The notes beneath the pieces were generated by a model that did not search any database, was not told the origin of the DNA, and was given only the letters and a program-made list of their open reading frames with translations. A program made the translations under genes and the position numbers. Source: Pseudomonas sp. A-1 (GTDB taxonomy: Bacteria > Pseudomonadota > Gammaproteobacteria > Pseudomonadales > Pseudomonadaceae). From it: 42,486 nt of DNA. Each line of letters opens with the position of its first letter. Within the stretch, counting starts at the first letter, position 1. Below are positions 23,669-31,977 of the stretch, in pieces. The stretch covers positions 1 through 42,486 of the forward strand of contig NZ_SSTC01000038.1 of the NCBI RefSeq assembly GCF_004801855.1, read 5' to 3'.

Positions 23669-23696
23669 GAGGTGCCTCGTCTTGGGATGCCCGGAT

Positions 23697-23734
23697 GGTA
23701 ACGGAGGTGCGGGAGAAGCAGAAGCCGGTAACGG
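23697..23734 (-). promoter_or_regulatory. Direct repeat upstream of cbrX-cbrA
   Basis: Two exact copies of an 8-mer (plus strand GGTAACGG, at 23697-23704 and 23727-23734) start 30 bases apart, about three helical turns. They lie in the 79-base gap between gluQ and cbrX. This fits a two-site operator for the cbrXA unit, but no regulator is identified. Confidence 0.3.
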
Positions 23735-23747
23735 TCGGGTTGCGCCG

Positions 23748-24635
23748 TCAGTGCAGCTGTGCTTCGGCGAGGCCGGTCCGGCGCGGGATGGCGGCCGGCT
23801 GCCAGTGGCGTACGCCCCAGGCCAGCACCTCGGCGGCGCTGCCCTGCTCCAGTCCTGCCGGCGGCTGCTGGCCGAGGGCGCGCAGGGCGCGGGCGAGCAG
23901 GGCGGGCGCCTGGTCGGCGGGCAGCGGTGGCGAGCGGTAGGACTTGCCGAGCTTGTGGCCGTCGGGCTGCAGCAGCAGGGGGATGTGCAGGTAGCGCGGC
24001 TGCGGCAGGCCGAGCAGTTCCTGCAGGTACAGCTGGCGCGGGGTGGAGTCGAGCAGGTCGGCGCCGCGCACGATGTCGGTGACGCCCTGCCAGGCGTCGT
24101 CGAGCACCACCGCCAGCTGGTAGGCGTACAGGCCGTCGCGGCGGCGGATGATGAAGTCGCCGACCTCGCGGGCCAGGTTCTGTGCATATGCGCCCTGCAC
24201 GCGGTCGACGAAGCGGTACTCGGCATCCGGCACGCGCAGGCGGATCGCGGCGTCCGCCAGCGGCCGAGCGGCATCGCGGCAGGTGCCGGGGTAGATGGCG
24301 TGGCCTTCGAGCTGCTTGCGCGAGCAGCTGCACGGATAGGCCAGGCCGCGGTCCAGCAGGTCGGCCACCGCGGCGGCGTAGGCGCCGTGGCGGTCGCTCT
24401 GCCGTTCCACCGGACCGTCCCATTCGAAGCCGTAGGTCTCCAGGGTGCGCAGGATGGCGTCCTGGGCGCCGGGCACCTCGCGCGGCGGATCGAGGTCCTC
24501 CATGCGCAGCAGCCAGCGGCCGCCGGCGGCGCGGGCGTCGAGCCAGGAGGCGAGGGCGGCGACCAGCGAGCCGAAGTGCAGGTAGCCGCTGGGCGTGGGG
24601 GCGAAGCGGCCGGTGTAGGCGGTGGCTGGGCTCAT
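23748..24635 (-). CDS. gluQ: Glutamyl-Q tRNA(Asp) synthetase
   Basis: A 295-aa truncated GluRS paralogue that attaches glutamate to queuosine in the anticodon of tRNA-Asp. It has the N-terminal class I signature (YTGRFAPTPSGYLHFGSLVAAL, with a changed HIGH motif) and LLRMEDLDPPR. The zinc-binding set is CSCS...Y...C (YPCSCSRKQ, IYPGTCR). The KMSKS equivalent is HKLGKS. There is no anticodon-binding domain, as expected. I chose the ATG at 24635. It follows dksA, the standard dksA-gluQ pairing. Confidence 0.94.
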   Translation of the reverse strand: MSPATAYTGRFAPTPSGYLHFGSLVAALASWLDARAAGGRWLLRMEDLDPPREVPGAQDAILRTLETYGFEWDGPVERQSDRHGAYAAAVADLLDRGLAYPCSCSRKQLEGHAIYPGTCRDAARPLADAAIRLRVPDAEYRFVDRVQGAYAQNLAREVGDFIIRRRDGLYAYQLAVVLDDAWQGVTDIVRGADLLDSTPRQLYLQELLGLPQPRYLHIPLLLQPDGHKLGKSYRSPPLPADQAPALLARALRALGQQPPAGLEQGSAAEVLAWGVRHWQPAAIPRRTGLAEAQLH

Positions 24636-24708
24636 CGGCGGGCATTCGGCTGGAAGGGCGGAGCGACAGCGGCCCGTGCCGCGCGGGTCGGCAGGGGCCG
24701 GAAACAGC

Positions 24709-24730
24709 ACGGGGCGCCGTGGCGCCCCGT
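24709..24730 (-). terminator. Hairpin between dksA and gluQ
   Basis: Perfect 10-bp stem ACGGGGCGCC / GGCGCCCCGT with a tiny loop, six bases after the dksA stop codon. The minus-strand tail has only a short TTT. In E. coli a terminator between dksA and gluQ limits gluQ expression, so a similar attenuating role is likely. Confidence 0.55.
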
Positions 24731-24736
24731 CGCGGG

Positions 24737-25177
24737 TCAGGAACCCAGCTGCTTTTCCTTGATCTCGGCGAGGGTCTTGCAGTCGATGCACAGGGTGGCG
24801 GTCGGCCGCGCCTCGAGACGGCGGATGCCGATCTCGACGCCGCAGGAGTCGCACCAGCCGTACTCGTTGTCCTCGATCAGCTGCAGGGTCTCGTCGATCT
24901 TCTTGATCAGCTTGCGCTCGCGGTCGCGGGTGCGCAGCTCCAGGCTGAACTCCTCTTCCTGGCTGGCGCGGTCGGCCGGATCGGGGAAGTTGGCGGCCTC
25001 GTCCTGCATGTGGTGCACGGTGCGGTCGACTTCCTCCATCAGCTGCTTCTTCCAGCCGTTGAGGATGCCGACGAAGTGGGCGCGCATCTTGTCGCCCATG
25101 TACTCCTCGCCGGGAGTCTCCTGGTAGGGCTCGAAGCTGCGGATCTGGGTGCTTTTGTCTTGGGTATTGGTCGGCAT
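24737..25177 (-). CDS. dksA: RNA polymerase-binding transcription factor DksA
   Basis: DksA binds in the RNA polymerase secondary channel and, with ppGpp, represses rRNA promoters and activates amino-acid promoters. The 146-aa protein has the coiled-coil tip motif DPADRA (Asp66, Asp69, Ala71) and the four zinc cysteines (WCDSC at 109/112, CIDC at 130/133), so it is the zinc-binding form. I chose the ATG at 25177, with GAGGCGG upstream. An in-frame GTG at 25195 would place that ribosome-binding site inside the gene. The rrn-like promoters at the window end are a likely class of target. Confidence 0.96.
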   Translation of the reverse strand: MPTNTQDKSTQIRSFEPYQETPGEEYMGDKMRAHFVGILNGWKKQLMEEVDRTVHHMQDEAANFPDPADRASQEEEFSLELRTRDRERKLIKKIDETLQLIEDNEYGWCDSCGVEIGIRRLEARPTATLCIDCKTLAEIKEKQLGS

Positions 25178-25234
25178 GATCTGTCCGCCTCTCACGTTCG
25201 CTGATCCCGTGCGCAGGTTGTGTCCATCAGCGGC

Positions 25235-25240
25235 ATTTTA
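25235..25240 (-). promoter_or_regulatory. Candidate -10 of the dksA promoter
   Basis: TAAAAT on the minus strand, 57 bases before the dksA start, within GGCTAAAATGCC. No convincing -35 is seen at 16-18 bases, so this is tentative. Confidence 0.3.
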
Positions 25241-25371
25241 GCCGTCCCTGCGGTTGCAAGCGGGCGAACCTACCAGAATCGCCGGGTGGATGCCAGTCCG
25301 GGGCGCACACGCTCTGCCACGGCGTGTGACAGTTGGCTAGAATCCGCTTTTGCCCTATCGAGGAGGGCCGC

Positions 25372-26553
25372 ATGGCTCCGTCCTACAGTGCGCGCAGTCG
25401 CGCCATCGAACCCTTCCACGTCATGGCCCTGCTGGCGCGCGCCAACGAGCTGCAGGCCGCCGGCCACGACGTCATCCACCTGGAGATCGGCGAGCCGGAC
25501 TTCGCCACCGCCGAGCCGATCGTGCGCGCCGGCCAGGCCGCGCTGGCCGCCGGGCAGACCCGCTACACCGCGGCGCGCGGCCTGCCGGCGCTGCGCGAGG
25601 CGCTGGCCGGCTTCTACGCCAGCCGCTACGGGGTGAGCGTGAGTCCCGAGCGCATCCTGATCACCCCCGGCGGCAGCGGCGCGCTGCTGCTGGCCAGCGC
25701 CCTGCTGGTCGATCCGGGCAAGCACTGGCTGCTCGCCGATCCCGGCTATCCGTGCAACCGCCACTTCCTGCGCCTGGTCGAGGGCGATGCCCGGCTGGTG
25801 CCGGTGGGGCCCGAGGACAACTACCAACTGAGCCCCGCGCTGATCGAGCGCCACTGGGAGGCCGACAGCGTCGGCGCGCTGGTCGCCTCGCCGGCCAACC
25901 CGACCGGCACCGTGCTGTCGCGCGCCGAGCTGGCCGCGCTGTCGGCCGCGCTGCGCGCGCGCGGCGGCCACCTGGTGGTCGACGAGATCTACCACGGCCT
26001 GACCTACGGCCTCGATGCCCCCAGCGTGCTGGAAGTCGACGACGGCGCCTTCGTGCTCAACAGCTTCTCCAAGTATTTCGGCATGACCGGCTGGCGCCTC
26101 GGCTGGCTGGTGGCGCCGCAGGATGCGGTGCCGGAGCTGGAGAAGCTGGCGCAGAACCTCTACATCAGCGCGCCGACCGTGGCCCAGCACGCCGCACTGG
26201 CCTGCTTCGAGGCGGAGACCCTGGCGATCCTCGAGGCGCGCCGCGCCGAGTTCGCCCGCCGCCGCGACTACCTGCTGCCGGCCCTGCGCGCGCTGGGCTT
26301 TCGCATCGCCGTCGAGCCGCAGGGCGCCTTCTACCTGTACGCCGACGTCTCGGCGTTCGGCGGCGACTCCTACGCGCTGTGCCGGCATCTGCTGGAGACC
26401 GAGCACGTGGCCATCACCCCGGGGCTGGACTTCGGCCGCCACCTGGCCGACCGCCACGTGCGCTTCGCCTACACCCAGGGCGTGCCGCGCCTGGAGCAGG
26501 CGGTCGAGCGCATCGCCCGCGGCCTGAGGACCTGGCGGCCCGATGCGCTTTGA
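25372..26553 (+). CDS. PLP-dependent class I/II aminotransferase
   Basis: A 393-aa fold-type I aminotransferase. It has the N-terminal [11 protein letters not shown], the [14 protein letters not shown] cofactor-pocket segment, [11 protein letters not shown], the [10 protein letters not shown] motif and the PLP-binding Lys234 in [16 protein letters not shown]. Family resemblance is to aspartate/aromatic-type aminotransferases; the amino-acid substrate cannot be read from sequence. The ATG at 25372 has a perfect AGGAGG at 25361-25366, and a TAGAAT -10 (25338-25343) lies upstream. It overlaps sfsA by 11 bases and is divergent from dksA. Confidence 0.9.
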   Translation: MAPSYSARSRAIEPFHVMALLARANELQAAGHDVIHLEIGEPDFATAEPIVRAGQAALAAGQTRYTAARGLPALREALAGFYASRYGVSVSPERILITPGGSGALLLASALLVDPGKHWLLADPGYPCNRHFLRLVEGDARLVPVGPEDNYQLSPALIERHWEADSVGALVASPANPTGTVLSRAELAALSAALRARGGHLVVDEIYHGLTYGLDAPSVLEVDDGAFVLNSFSKYFGMTGWRLGWLVAPQDAVPELEKLAQNLYISAPTVAQHAALACFEAETLAILEARRAEFARRRDYLLPALRALGFRIAVEPQGAFYLYADVSAFGGDSYALCRHLLETEHVAITPGLDFGRHLADRHVRFAYTQGVPRLEQAVERIARGLRTWRPDAL

Positions 26554-27250
26554 CCCGCCGCTGGAGGAGGGGCGCCTGCTGCGTCGCTACAAGCGCTTCC
26601 TCGCCGACATCGAGACCGCGGCCGGCGAGACGCTGACCATCCACTGCCCGAACACCGGCTCGATGCTCAACTGCATGGCCGAGGGCGGGCGGGTGTGGTT
26701 CAGTCGCTCGAATGATCCGAAGCGCAAGCTGCCCAGCACCTGGGAGCTGAGCGAGACGCCGCAGGGCCGCCTGGCCTGCGTCAACACCGCCAGGGCCAAT
26801 GCGCTGGTCGAGGAGGCGCTGCGCGCCGGCGTCATCGCCGAACTGGCCGGGTTCGCCGGGCTGCGTCGCGAGGTGCGCTACGGCGTGGAGAACAGCCGCG
26901 CCGACTTCCGCCTCGACTATGCCGAAGGCGTCGCCTTCGTCGAGGTGAAGAGCGTCACCCTGGGCTTTCCCGGCACGCCGGTGGCGGCCTTCCCCGATGC
27001 GCGCACCGAGCGCGGCAGCAAACACCTGCGCGAGCTGGCCGCCCTGGCGCGCCAGGGCGTGCGGGCGGTGCAGCTGTACTGCGTCAACCTGGCGGGCGCC
27101 CGGGCGGTGCGGCCGGCGCAGGAGATCGACCCGCACTACGCCGCGGCGCTGCGCGAGGCGCTGGCGGCCGGGGTGGAGGTGCTGGCCTACGGCGCCGAGC
27201 TGTCGCCGCAGGAGATCCGTCTGGCCCGGCGCCTGGAGGTGCTGCTCTAG
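26543..27250 (+). CDS. sfsA: SfsA family protein
   Basis: A 235-aa SfsA, first named for sugar-fermentation stimulation in E. coli; members bind nucleic acid and have a nuclease-like fold, but the cellular role is unsettled. Visible family motifs are [12 protein letters not shown] (residues about 34-45), [27 protein letters not shown], the nuclease-like SRADFRLDY and [10 protein letters not shown], and [16 protein letters not shown]. It overlaps the aminotransferase by 11 bases, so the two form an operon. It converges with the Rieske gene 7 bases away. Confidence 0.92.
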   Translation: MRFDPPLEEGRLLRRYKRFLADIETAAGETLTIHCPNTGSMLNCMAEGGRVWFSRSNDPKRKLPSTWELSETPQGRLACVNTARANALVEEALRAGVIAELAGFAGLRREVRYGVENSRADFRLDYAEGVAFVEVKSVTLGFPGTPVAAFPDARTERGSKHLRELAALARQGVRAVQLYCVNLAGARAVRPAQEIDPHYAAALREALAAGVEVLAYGAELSPQEIRLARRLEVLL

Positions 27251-27257
27251 CCAGCGG

Positions 27258-27581
27258 CTACAGGGTGACCCAGATACCGCCGTCCTGCTCGCGGCAGGCC
27301 AGCGCCGCGAGGCTTTCCCCGGCGCAGGGCCCGGCCACGCACTCGCCGCTCTCGATGAGGAACAGCGCGCCATGGGTGGCGCACTGGATCAGGCTGCCGC
27401 TGTCGTCGAGGAACTGGTCGGGCTGCCACTCCAGCGGAATGCCGCGGTGCGGGCAGCGGTTGCGGTAGGCGTACACCCGGCCCTCGCGGCGCACCAGCAG
27501 CAGGCTGGTACCGGCAATGCTGGCGCCCCGGCTGGCGCCTTCGGGTAGTTGCTGGCTGTCGCACAGGCGCTGCTGATCCAT
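27258..27581 (-). CDS. Rieske [2Fe-2S] domain protein
   Basis: A 107-aa single-domain Rieske ferredoxin-like protein. Cluster ligands are visible as CPHRG (Cys, His) and CATHG (Cys, His), spaced as in Rieske domains, followed by a [12 protein letters not shown] segment. No signal peptide or membrane segment is present, so it is soluble and cytoplasmic. Such small proteins act as electron carriers or as oxygenase components; no partner oxygenase is nearby. It reads towards sfsA and away from the haem genes. Confidence 0.88.
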   Translation of the reverse strand: MDQQRLCDSQQLPEGASRGASIAGTSLLLVRREGRVYAYRNRCPHRGIPLEWQPDQFLDDSGSLIQCATHGALFLIESGECVAGPCAGESLAALACREQDGGIWVTL

Positions 27582-27706
27582 TCCGATTCCCCCCTCGTGT
27601 CTGCCGATTATCCCCAGCGTCGCGCATTCCTGCCAGGCCGGGGCTGGCCGTGGCCGCTGCGGGCTCTTATCCTGCAGCGCTGATTTCCCCGGCAGAGCCT
27701 TGCGCC

Positions 27707-28743
27707 ATGCATTCCCCCGTCCCCGGCCGCGTGCTGATCCCCGCCCTGCTGCTGCTGCTGGCGCTGGCCTTCTGGCTGGCGCTGGCGCTCGGCCCGGTGA
27801 GCCTGTCGCTGGGCGACAGCCTGCGCGCCCTGCTGCGCCTGGCCGGCCTGCCGCTGGCGGGCGCGGATCTGGAGCAGGCCGAGCTGATCGTCGGCCAGAT
27901 CCGCCTGCCGCGCGCCCTGCTCGGCCTCGCCGTGGGCGCGGTGCTGGCGCTGTGCGGGGTGGCGATGCAGGGACTGTTCCGCAACCCGCTGGCCGACCCC
28001 GGCCTGGTCGGCGTGTCCAGCGGTGCGGCTCTCGGCGCGGCGCTGGCCATCGTCGGCGCTGCGCTGCTCGGTGGCGCGCCGGCCTGGCTGGCGCCCTGGC
28101 TGCTGTCGGTCTGCGCCTTCGCCGGCGGCCTCGGTGTCACCGCGCTGGTCTATCGTCTCGGCCGCCACGACGGCGAGACGCGGGTGGCGACCATGCTGCT
28201 GGCCGGTGTCGCCGTCACCGCGCTGGCGGGGGCCGGCATCGGCCTGTTCAGCTACCTGGCCGACGACGCCACCCTGCGCAGCCTGACCTTCTGGAATCTC
28301 GGCAGCCTCAACGGCGCCAGCTACGCGCGGCTGTGGCCGCTGCTGCCGGTGGTGGTGGTGGTGGCGCTGTGGCTGCCGCGCCGCGCCGCGGCGCTGAACG
28401 CCCTGCTGCTCGGCGAGTCGGAGGCCCGCCACCTCGGCTTCGAGGTCGAGCGGCTCAAGCGCGAGCTGGTGCTGTGCACCGCGCTGGGCGTCGGCGCGGC
28501 GGTGGCGGCGGCGGGGATGATCGGCTTCGTCGGTCTGGTGGTGCCGCACCTGGTGCGCCTGCTCAGCGGCCCCGACCATCGCCTGCTGCTGCCGGCCGCC
28601 GCACTGGCCGGCGCCGCCCTGCTGCTGCTCGCCGACCTTGCCGCACGCCTGCTGCTGGCGCCGGCCGAGCTGCCGCTGGGCACCCTCACCGCGCTGCTCG
28701 GCGCGCCCTTTTTCCTCTACCTGCTGCGCCGGGAGCGATTCTG

Positions 28744-28744
<1 letters not shown>
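27707..28744 (+). CDS. phuU: Haem ABC transporter permease (FecCD family)
   Basis: A 345-aa, very hydrophobic FecCD-type permease with about ten membrane segments. Family signatures are [33 protein letters not shown] (about residues 65-97), [35 protein letters not shown] and [17 protein letters not shown]. It is closest in character to HmuU/PhuU haem permeases. I chose the ATG at 27707, although its Shine-Dalgarno is poor. Its stop overlaps phuV (TGATG). No periplasmic binding protein precedes it, and no Fur box is visible in the 125 bases upstream. Substrate by family and context: haem, though a ferric-siderophore or cobalamin role is not excluded. Confidence 0.85.
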
Positions 28745-29511
<767 letters not shown>

Positions 29512-29523
29512 GGAAGAACGTCG

Positions 29524-30417
29524 ATGCGCATCCTGCTGCTGCTCTGCCTGACCCTGCTGGCCGCCTGCCAGTCCTCTCCGCCGTTGCCGCCGCTGCCGCA
29601 ATGGCAGGGCCCCGAGGGGCGCGGGCATGGCGAGCTGGGGGCGATCGTCGACCTGCGCAGCGGCGAGCGGCTGACCCCGGCGCAACTGATCGAGCGCCTG
29701 GCGCCGGCCAGGCGCCTGCTGGTCGGCGAGCGGCACGACAATGCCGACCACCACGCCCTGCAGCTGTGGCTGCTGCGGGCGCTGGAGCGCCGCCGCGCAC
29801 CGGGCAGCCTGCTGCTGGAGATGCTCGAGCCCGGCCAGCAGGCGTCGGTCGACGCCGTGCGCGCCCGGGTGGCGCGCAGCCAGTGGCCGGCCGACCTGCC
29901 GGCGGCGCTGGCCTGGCAGAAGGGCTGGGACTGGCAGCAGTACGGTGCGCTGGTGCGCCATGTCCTGGCCCGGCCGGAGCCGCTGCTGGCCGCCAACCTG
30001 ACCCGCGCCGAGGTGATGCGGGTCTATCGCGAGGGTGCGCCGCTGCCGGGAGCGTCCGCGGGTGCAGCGACGGTGCGTGAGGCGCTGCTCGGGCAGATCC
30101 GCGAGGCGCACTGCGATCTGCTGCCGCCGGGTCAGCTGCCGGCCATGCTGGCGGTGCAGCAGCAGCGCGACCGGCGCATGGCCGAGCGCCTGCTGGCGGC
30201 GCCGACCCCGGCGGTCCTGCTGGCGGGTGGCTATCACGTACGTCGCGATCTCGGCGTGCCGCTGCACCTGGCCGATCTGGGCGCGGGCGGGGGTGTGCTG
30301 GTGCTGCAGCTGGCGGAAGTCGGCCAGCCGGTCGGTGCCGACCAGGCCGACTTCGTCTGGTACACCCCGGCGCCGCCGCCGCAGGATCATTGCGCCGGCC
30401 TGCGCCCGGCGCGCTGA
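29524..30417 (+). CDS. phuW: ChaN-family haem-binding lipoprotein (PhuW-like)
   Basis: A 297-aa ChaN/DUF399 lipoprotein. The signal peptide ends in the lipobox LLAAC (Cys15), so it should be membrane-anchored. Family segments are LLVGERHDNADHHALQLWLLRAL (about 65-87), LLLEMLEPGQQ and a C-terminal VLLAGGYHVRRDLGVP. ChaN proteins bind haem through Tyr/His residues and accompany haem-uptake genes. Strong Shine-Dalgarno GAGGAAG precedes the ATG, 12 bases after phuV. It corresponds in position to phuW of the P. aeruginosa phu operon. Confidence 0.88.
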   Translation: MRILLLLCLTLLAACQSSPPLPPLPQWQGPEGRGHGELGAIVDLRSGERLTPAQLIERLAPARRLLVGERHDNADHHALQLWLLRALERRRAPGSLLLEMLEPGQQASVDAVRARVARSQWPADLPAALAWQKGWDWQQYGALVRHVLARPEPLLAANLTRAEVMRVYREGAPLPGASAGAATVREALLGQIREAHCDLLPPGQLPAMLAVQQQRDRRMAERLLAAPTPAVLLAGGYHVRRDLGVPLHLADLGAGGGVLVLQLAEVGQPVGADQADFVWYTPAPPPQDHCAGLRPAR

Positions 30418-30438
30418 GGAGGGGCCATTCCGCCAGGC

Positions 30439-30465
30439 AAAAAAAGACCCGGCGCGTGCCGGGTC
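30439..30465 (-). terminator. Intrinsic terminator of prrF
   Basis: An 8-bp perfect GC-rich stem with a GCGT-type loop followed on the minus strand by seven T (plus-strand A-run 30439-30445). It defines the sRNA 3' end. Confidence 0.92.
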
Positions 30466-30547
30466 GAAACCGTGATTAGCCTGATGAGGAGATAAACCGG
30501 AGAAACGACTGCCATCTCTCGTTTATCGGCCGGTCTCGCGACCAGCT
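30439..30547 (-). ncRNA. prrF: Iron-responsive sRNA of the PrrF/ArrF family (single copy)
   Basis: An sRNA of about 109 nt read on the minus strand between the cNMP-protein gene and phuW. The 5' part has AGCTGGTCGCGAGACC, a small GGTC-GCGA-GACC hairpin. A middle stem pairs GATAAAC with GTTTATC. The conserved antisense core CTCCTCATCAGGCTAATCAC follows, then the terminator stem GACCCGGC/GCCGGGTC (30446-30465) with a run of seven T. The core and both ends match my memory of P. aeruginosa PrrF and A. vinelandii ArrF. These are made under iron starvation and block mRNAs of iron-using enzymes with Hfq. Only one copy is seen, against two in tandem in P. aeruginosa. No protein is encoded. Confidence 0.9.
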
Positions 30548-30552
30548 GAGTT

Positions 30553-30571
30553 GATGATAATTGTTTTCATT
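30553..30571 (-). promoter_or_regulatory. Fur box over the prrF promoter
   Basis: The 19-bp site starting GATGATAATTG on the plus strand matches the palindromic Fur consensus GATAATGATAATCATTATC at about 12 of 19 positions by my count. It overlaps the -10 and spacer, so iron-loaded Fur should block transcription. The match together with the sRNA leaves little doubt. Confidence 0.85.
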
Positions 30572-30581
30572 TAAGAGTCAA
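30554..30581 (-). promoter_or_regulatory. prrF sigma-70 promoter
   Basis: On the minus strand, TTGACT (30581-30576), a 16-bp spacer, and TATCAT (30559-30554). Transcription should begin near 30547, at the start of the conserved 5' hairpin. Confidence 0.8.
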
Positions 30582-30609
30582 GCGCATTTGAGCTGTTTTT
30601 TCTGGCATG

Positions 30610-30639
30610 AAAAAAGGCGAGCGGATTGCTCCGCTCGCC
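30610..30639 (-). terminator. Intrinsic terminator after the cNMP-binding gene
   Basis: A perfect 9-bp stem GGCGAGCGG/CCGCTCGCC with a 6-base loop and a run of six T on the minus strand, 24 bases beyond the stop codon at 30664. It insulates the upstream gene from prrF. Confidence 0.92.
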
Positions 30640-30663
30640 TTGGGCTCGTTAACCGTCTGCGCT

Positions 30664-31461
30664 TCAGGCAGGCTGCTCGTCGCGCAGCTGGGTGACCTCC
30701 TGATTGAGCAGGCGCACGCGGCGGGCCAGGCTCTCGATCAGGCTGTGGGCGATGCGCGGATTGCTGTGCATCAGGCTGACGAACTGTTCCTTGGGGATCG
30801 CCATCACCGTGCAGGGCTCGCTGGCGATCACCGTGGCGCTGCGCTGTTCGCCGGTGAACACCGCCATGGCGCCGAAGATCTCGTCCTTCTGCACGTCGCC
30901 GACCCGGTGGCCGTCGACGAATGCCTCCGCATGTCCTTCGACGATGATGAACACGTTGTCGGCTTCGTCACCCTGGTGGATCAGTTCCTCGCCGGCGGCG
31001 AAGTGCAGGAAGCCGGTGCTCGGCCGCAACTCGGGCTGGCGCAGACGGGCGAGGGCATCGGAGAGCAGGGCGATCTGGCCGCTGAGATACTGGGTGAGCA
31101 GTTCCTGGCGCCGCGGGTCGGCATGGATGTGGGCGAAGGCGGCGGCGCGTGCGTAGGGGCGCAGGCGCACCGGGTCTTCGCAGCCGATGCGGCAGGCGGG
31201 CAGTTCGAGCCCCTGGCGCAGGCCGAGCAGGTCGCCCTCGCAGAGGTAGAACACCGGGCGCTCGTCGATGCTGGCCTGCAGCAGGCCGCTCTCGACAAGG
31301 AACAGTTGGTCGCCGGGCAGGGCGCCGAGCACGTCCGGCCGATCGGCGATCTCCAGCGCGGGCCCGGCAGGCTCGAGGCCCTCCAGCATCTGGGCGGGCA
31401 GGCTCTGCAGGTGGTTGATCAGTTGATCGGCGTAGGCCGGTTGCTCGCCGGTGAGATACAT
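30664..31461 (-). CDS. cbpA: Cyclic-nucleotide-binding domain protein (CbpA-like)
   Basis: A 265-aa protein without a DNA-binding helix-turn-helix. The C-terminal half (about residues 140-245) is a cNMP-binding fold with HFAAGEELIHQGDEADNVFIIVEGHAEAF and the phosphate cassette FGAMAVFTGEQRSATV, then a C-terminal helix. The N-terminal half (about 20-95) has a weaker copy of the same pattern (LPGDQLFLVESGLLQA). It matches in position the cAMP-binding CbpA gene next to prrF in P. aeruginosa. The cassette keeps Arg-Ser-Ala-Thr but has Ala where cAMP receptors usually have the ribose-binding Glu. The start at 31461 has AAGGA nine bases upstream. Confidence 0.82.
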   Translation of the reverse strand: MYLTGEQPAYADQLINHLQSLPAQMLEGLEPAGPALEIADRPDVLGALPGDQLFLVESGLLQASIDERPVFYLCEGDLLGLRQGLELPACRIGCEDPVRLRPYARAAAFAHIHADPRRQELLTQYLSGQIALLSDALARLRQPELRPSTGFLHFAAGEELIHQGDEADNVFIIVEGHAEAFVDGHRVGDVQKDEIFGAMAVFTGEQRSATVIASEPCTVMAIPKEQFVSLMHSNPRIAHSLIESLARRVRLLNQEVTQLRDEQPA

Positions 31462-31564
31462 GGGCGCGATTCCTTGAAGGGCAGTTCGAACGATGGCGCC
31501 AGGCGCCTGTAGACAATAGGGCTTTCGCCGCGCCAGGTAAATTCGCTGCTGTGGAGGTTGTGAG

Positions 31565-31837
31565 CTAGCTCTTGTTGCGTGGTTCCTGGACATCAAGCTG
31601 GGCCAGCAGGCGGGCCTTGTGCTCGTCGCTCAGCTCGCTCCAGTGGCGGTCGAGCAGGGCGCCCTCGATCGAGTAGAGCAGCACCCGCGAGGCGTTGAAG
31701 CCGCGGGCCAGCACCGCGCGGTAGGCGGCGACCGCTCCGCGACGGCGCAGTTCGCTGGCACTGTGGATGCCGACGGCATGCAGCCAGAGTGCCGAAGTCT
31801 TGCCGAGGTTCTTCATCTGCAGCAGCTCGTCGTTCAT
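31565..31837 (-). CDS. TfoX C-terminal domain protein
   Basis: A 90-aa protein that is a stand-alone TfoX/Sxy C-terminal domain: a helical, helix-hairpin-helix-like fold with MKNLGKTSALWLHAVGIHSASELRRRGAVAAYRAVL. In Sxy/TfoX this domain is joined to an N-terminal part and the protein promotes competence; stand-alone copies are common and uncharacterised. It lies between cbpA and the APH-kinase fusion gene on the same strand, 103 bases before cbpA. Confidence 0.85.
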   Translation of the reverse strand: MNDELLQMKNLGKTSALWLHAVGIHSASELRRRGAVAAYRAVLARGFNASRVLLYSIEGALLDRHWSELSDEHKARLLAQLDVQEPRNKS

Positions 31838-31925
31838 TCCTTCCCCCTTGCTCGCCGGCGCTACCGGAGGACGCCCTGCAACTCCGCGTTTTCGGCGTCT
31901 TGCAGGGAAGTCTAGTCGGCGCCGG

Positions 31926-31954
31926 AAAGCCCGCGACTACCGTCAGTCGCGGGC
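31926..31954 (-). terminator. Terminator after the APH-kinase fusion gene
   Basis: A perfect 10-bp stem GCCCGCGACT/AGTCGCGGGC (31929-31954) with a short TTT tail on the minus strand, 23 bases after the stop codon at 31978. It separates this gene from the TfoX-domain gene. Confidence 0.7.
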
Positions 31955-31977
31955 TGCAGGGGCAGTGGTGACGCGCT

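Noticed and set aside
25178-25195. GTG at 25195 as the dksA start
   Set aside because: It would place the GAGGCGG ribosome-binding site inside the gene; the ATG at 25177 has correct spacing and fits the family.
31556-31569. TTGTGAG...CTC near the TfoX-domain stop as a Vfr/CRP site for cbpA
   Set aside because: Only one half-site is convincing (TGTGA without a matching TCACA at the right spacing), and it overlaps the end of the upstream gene.
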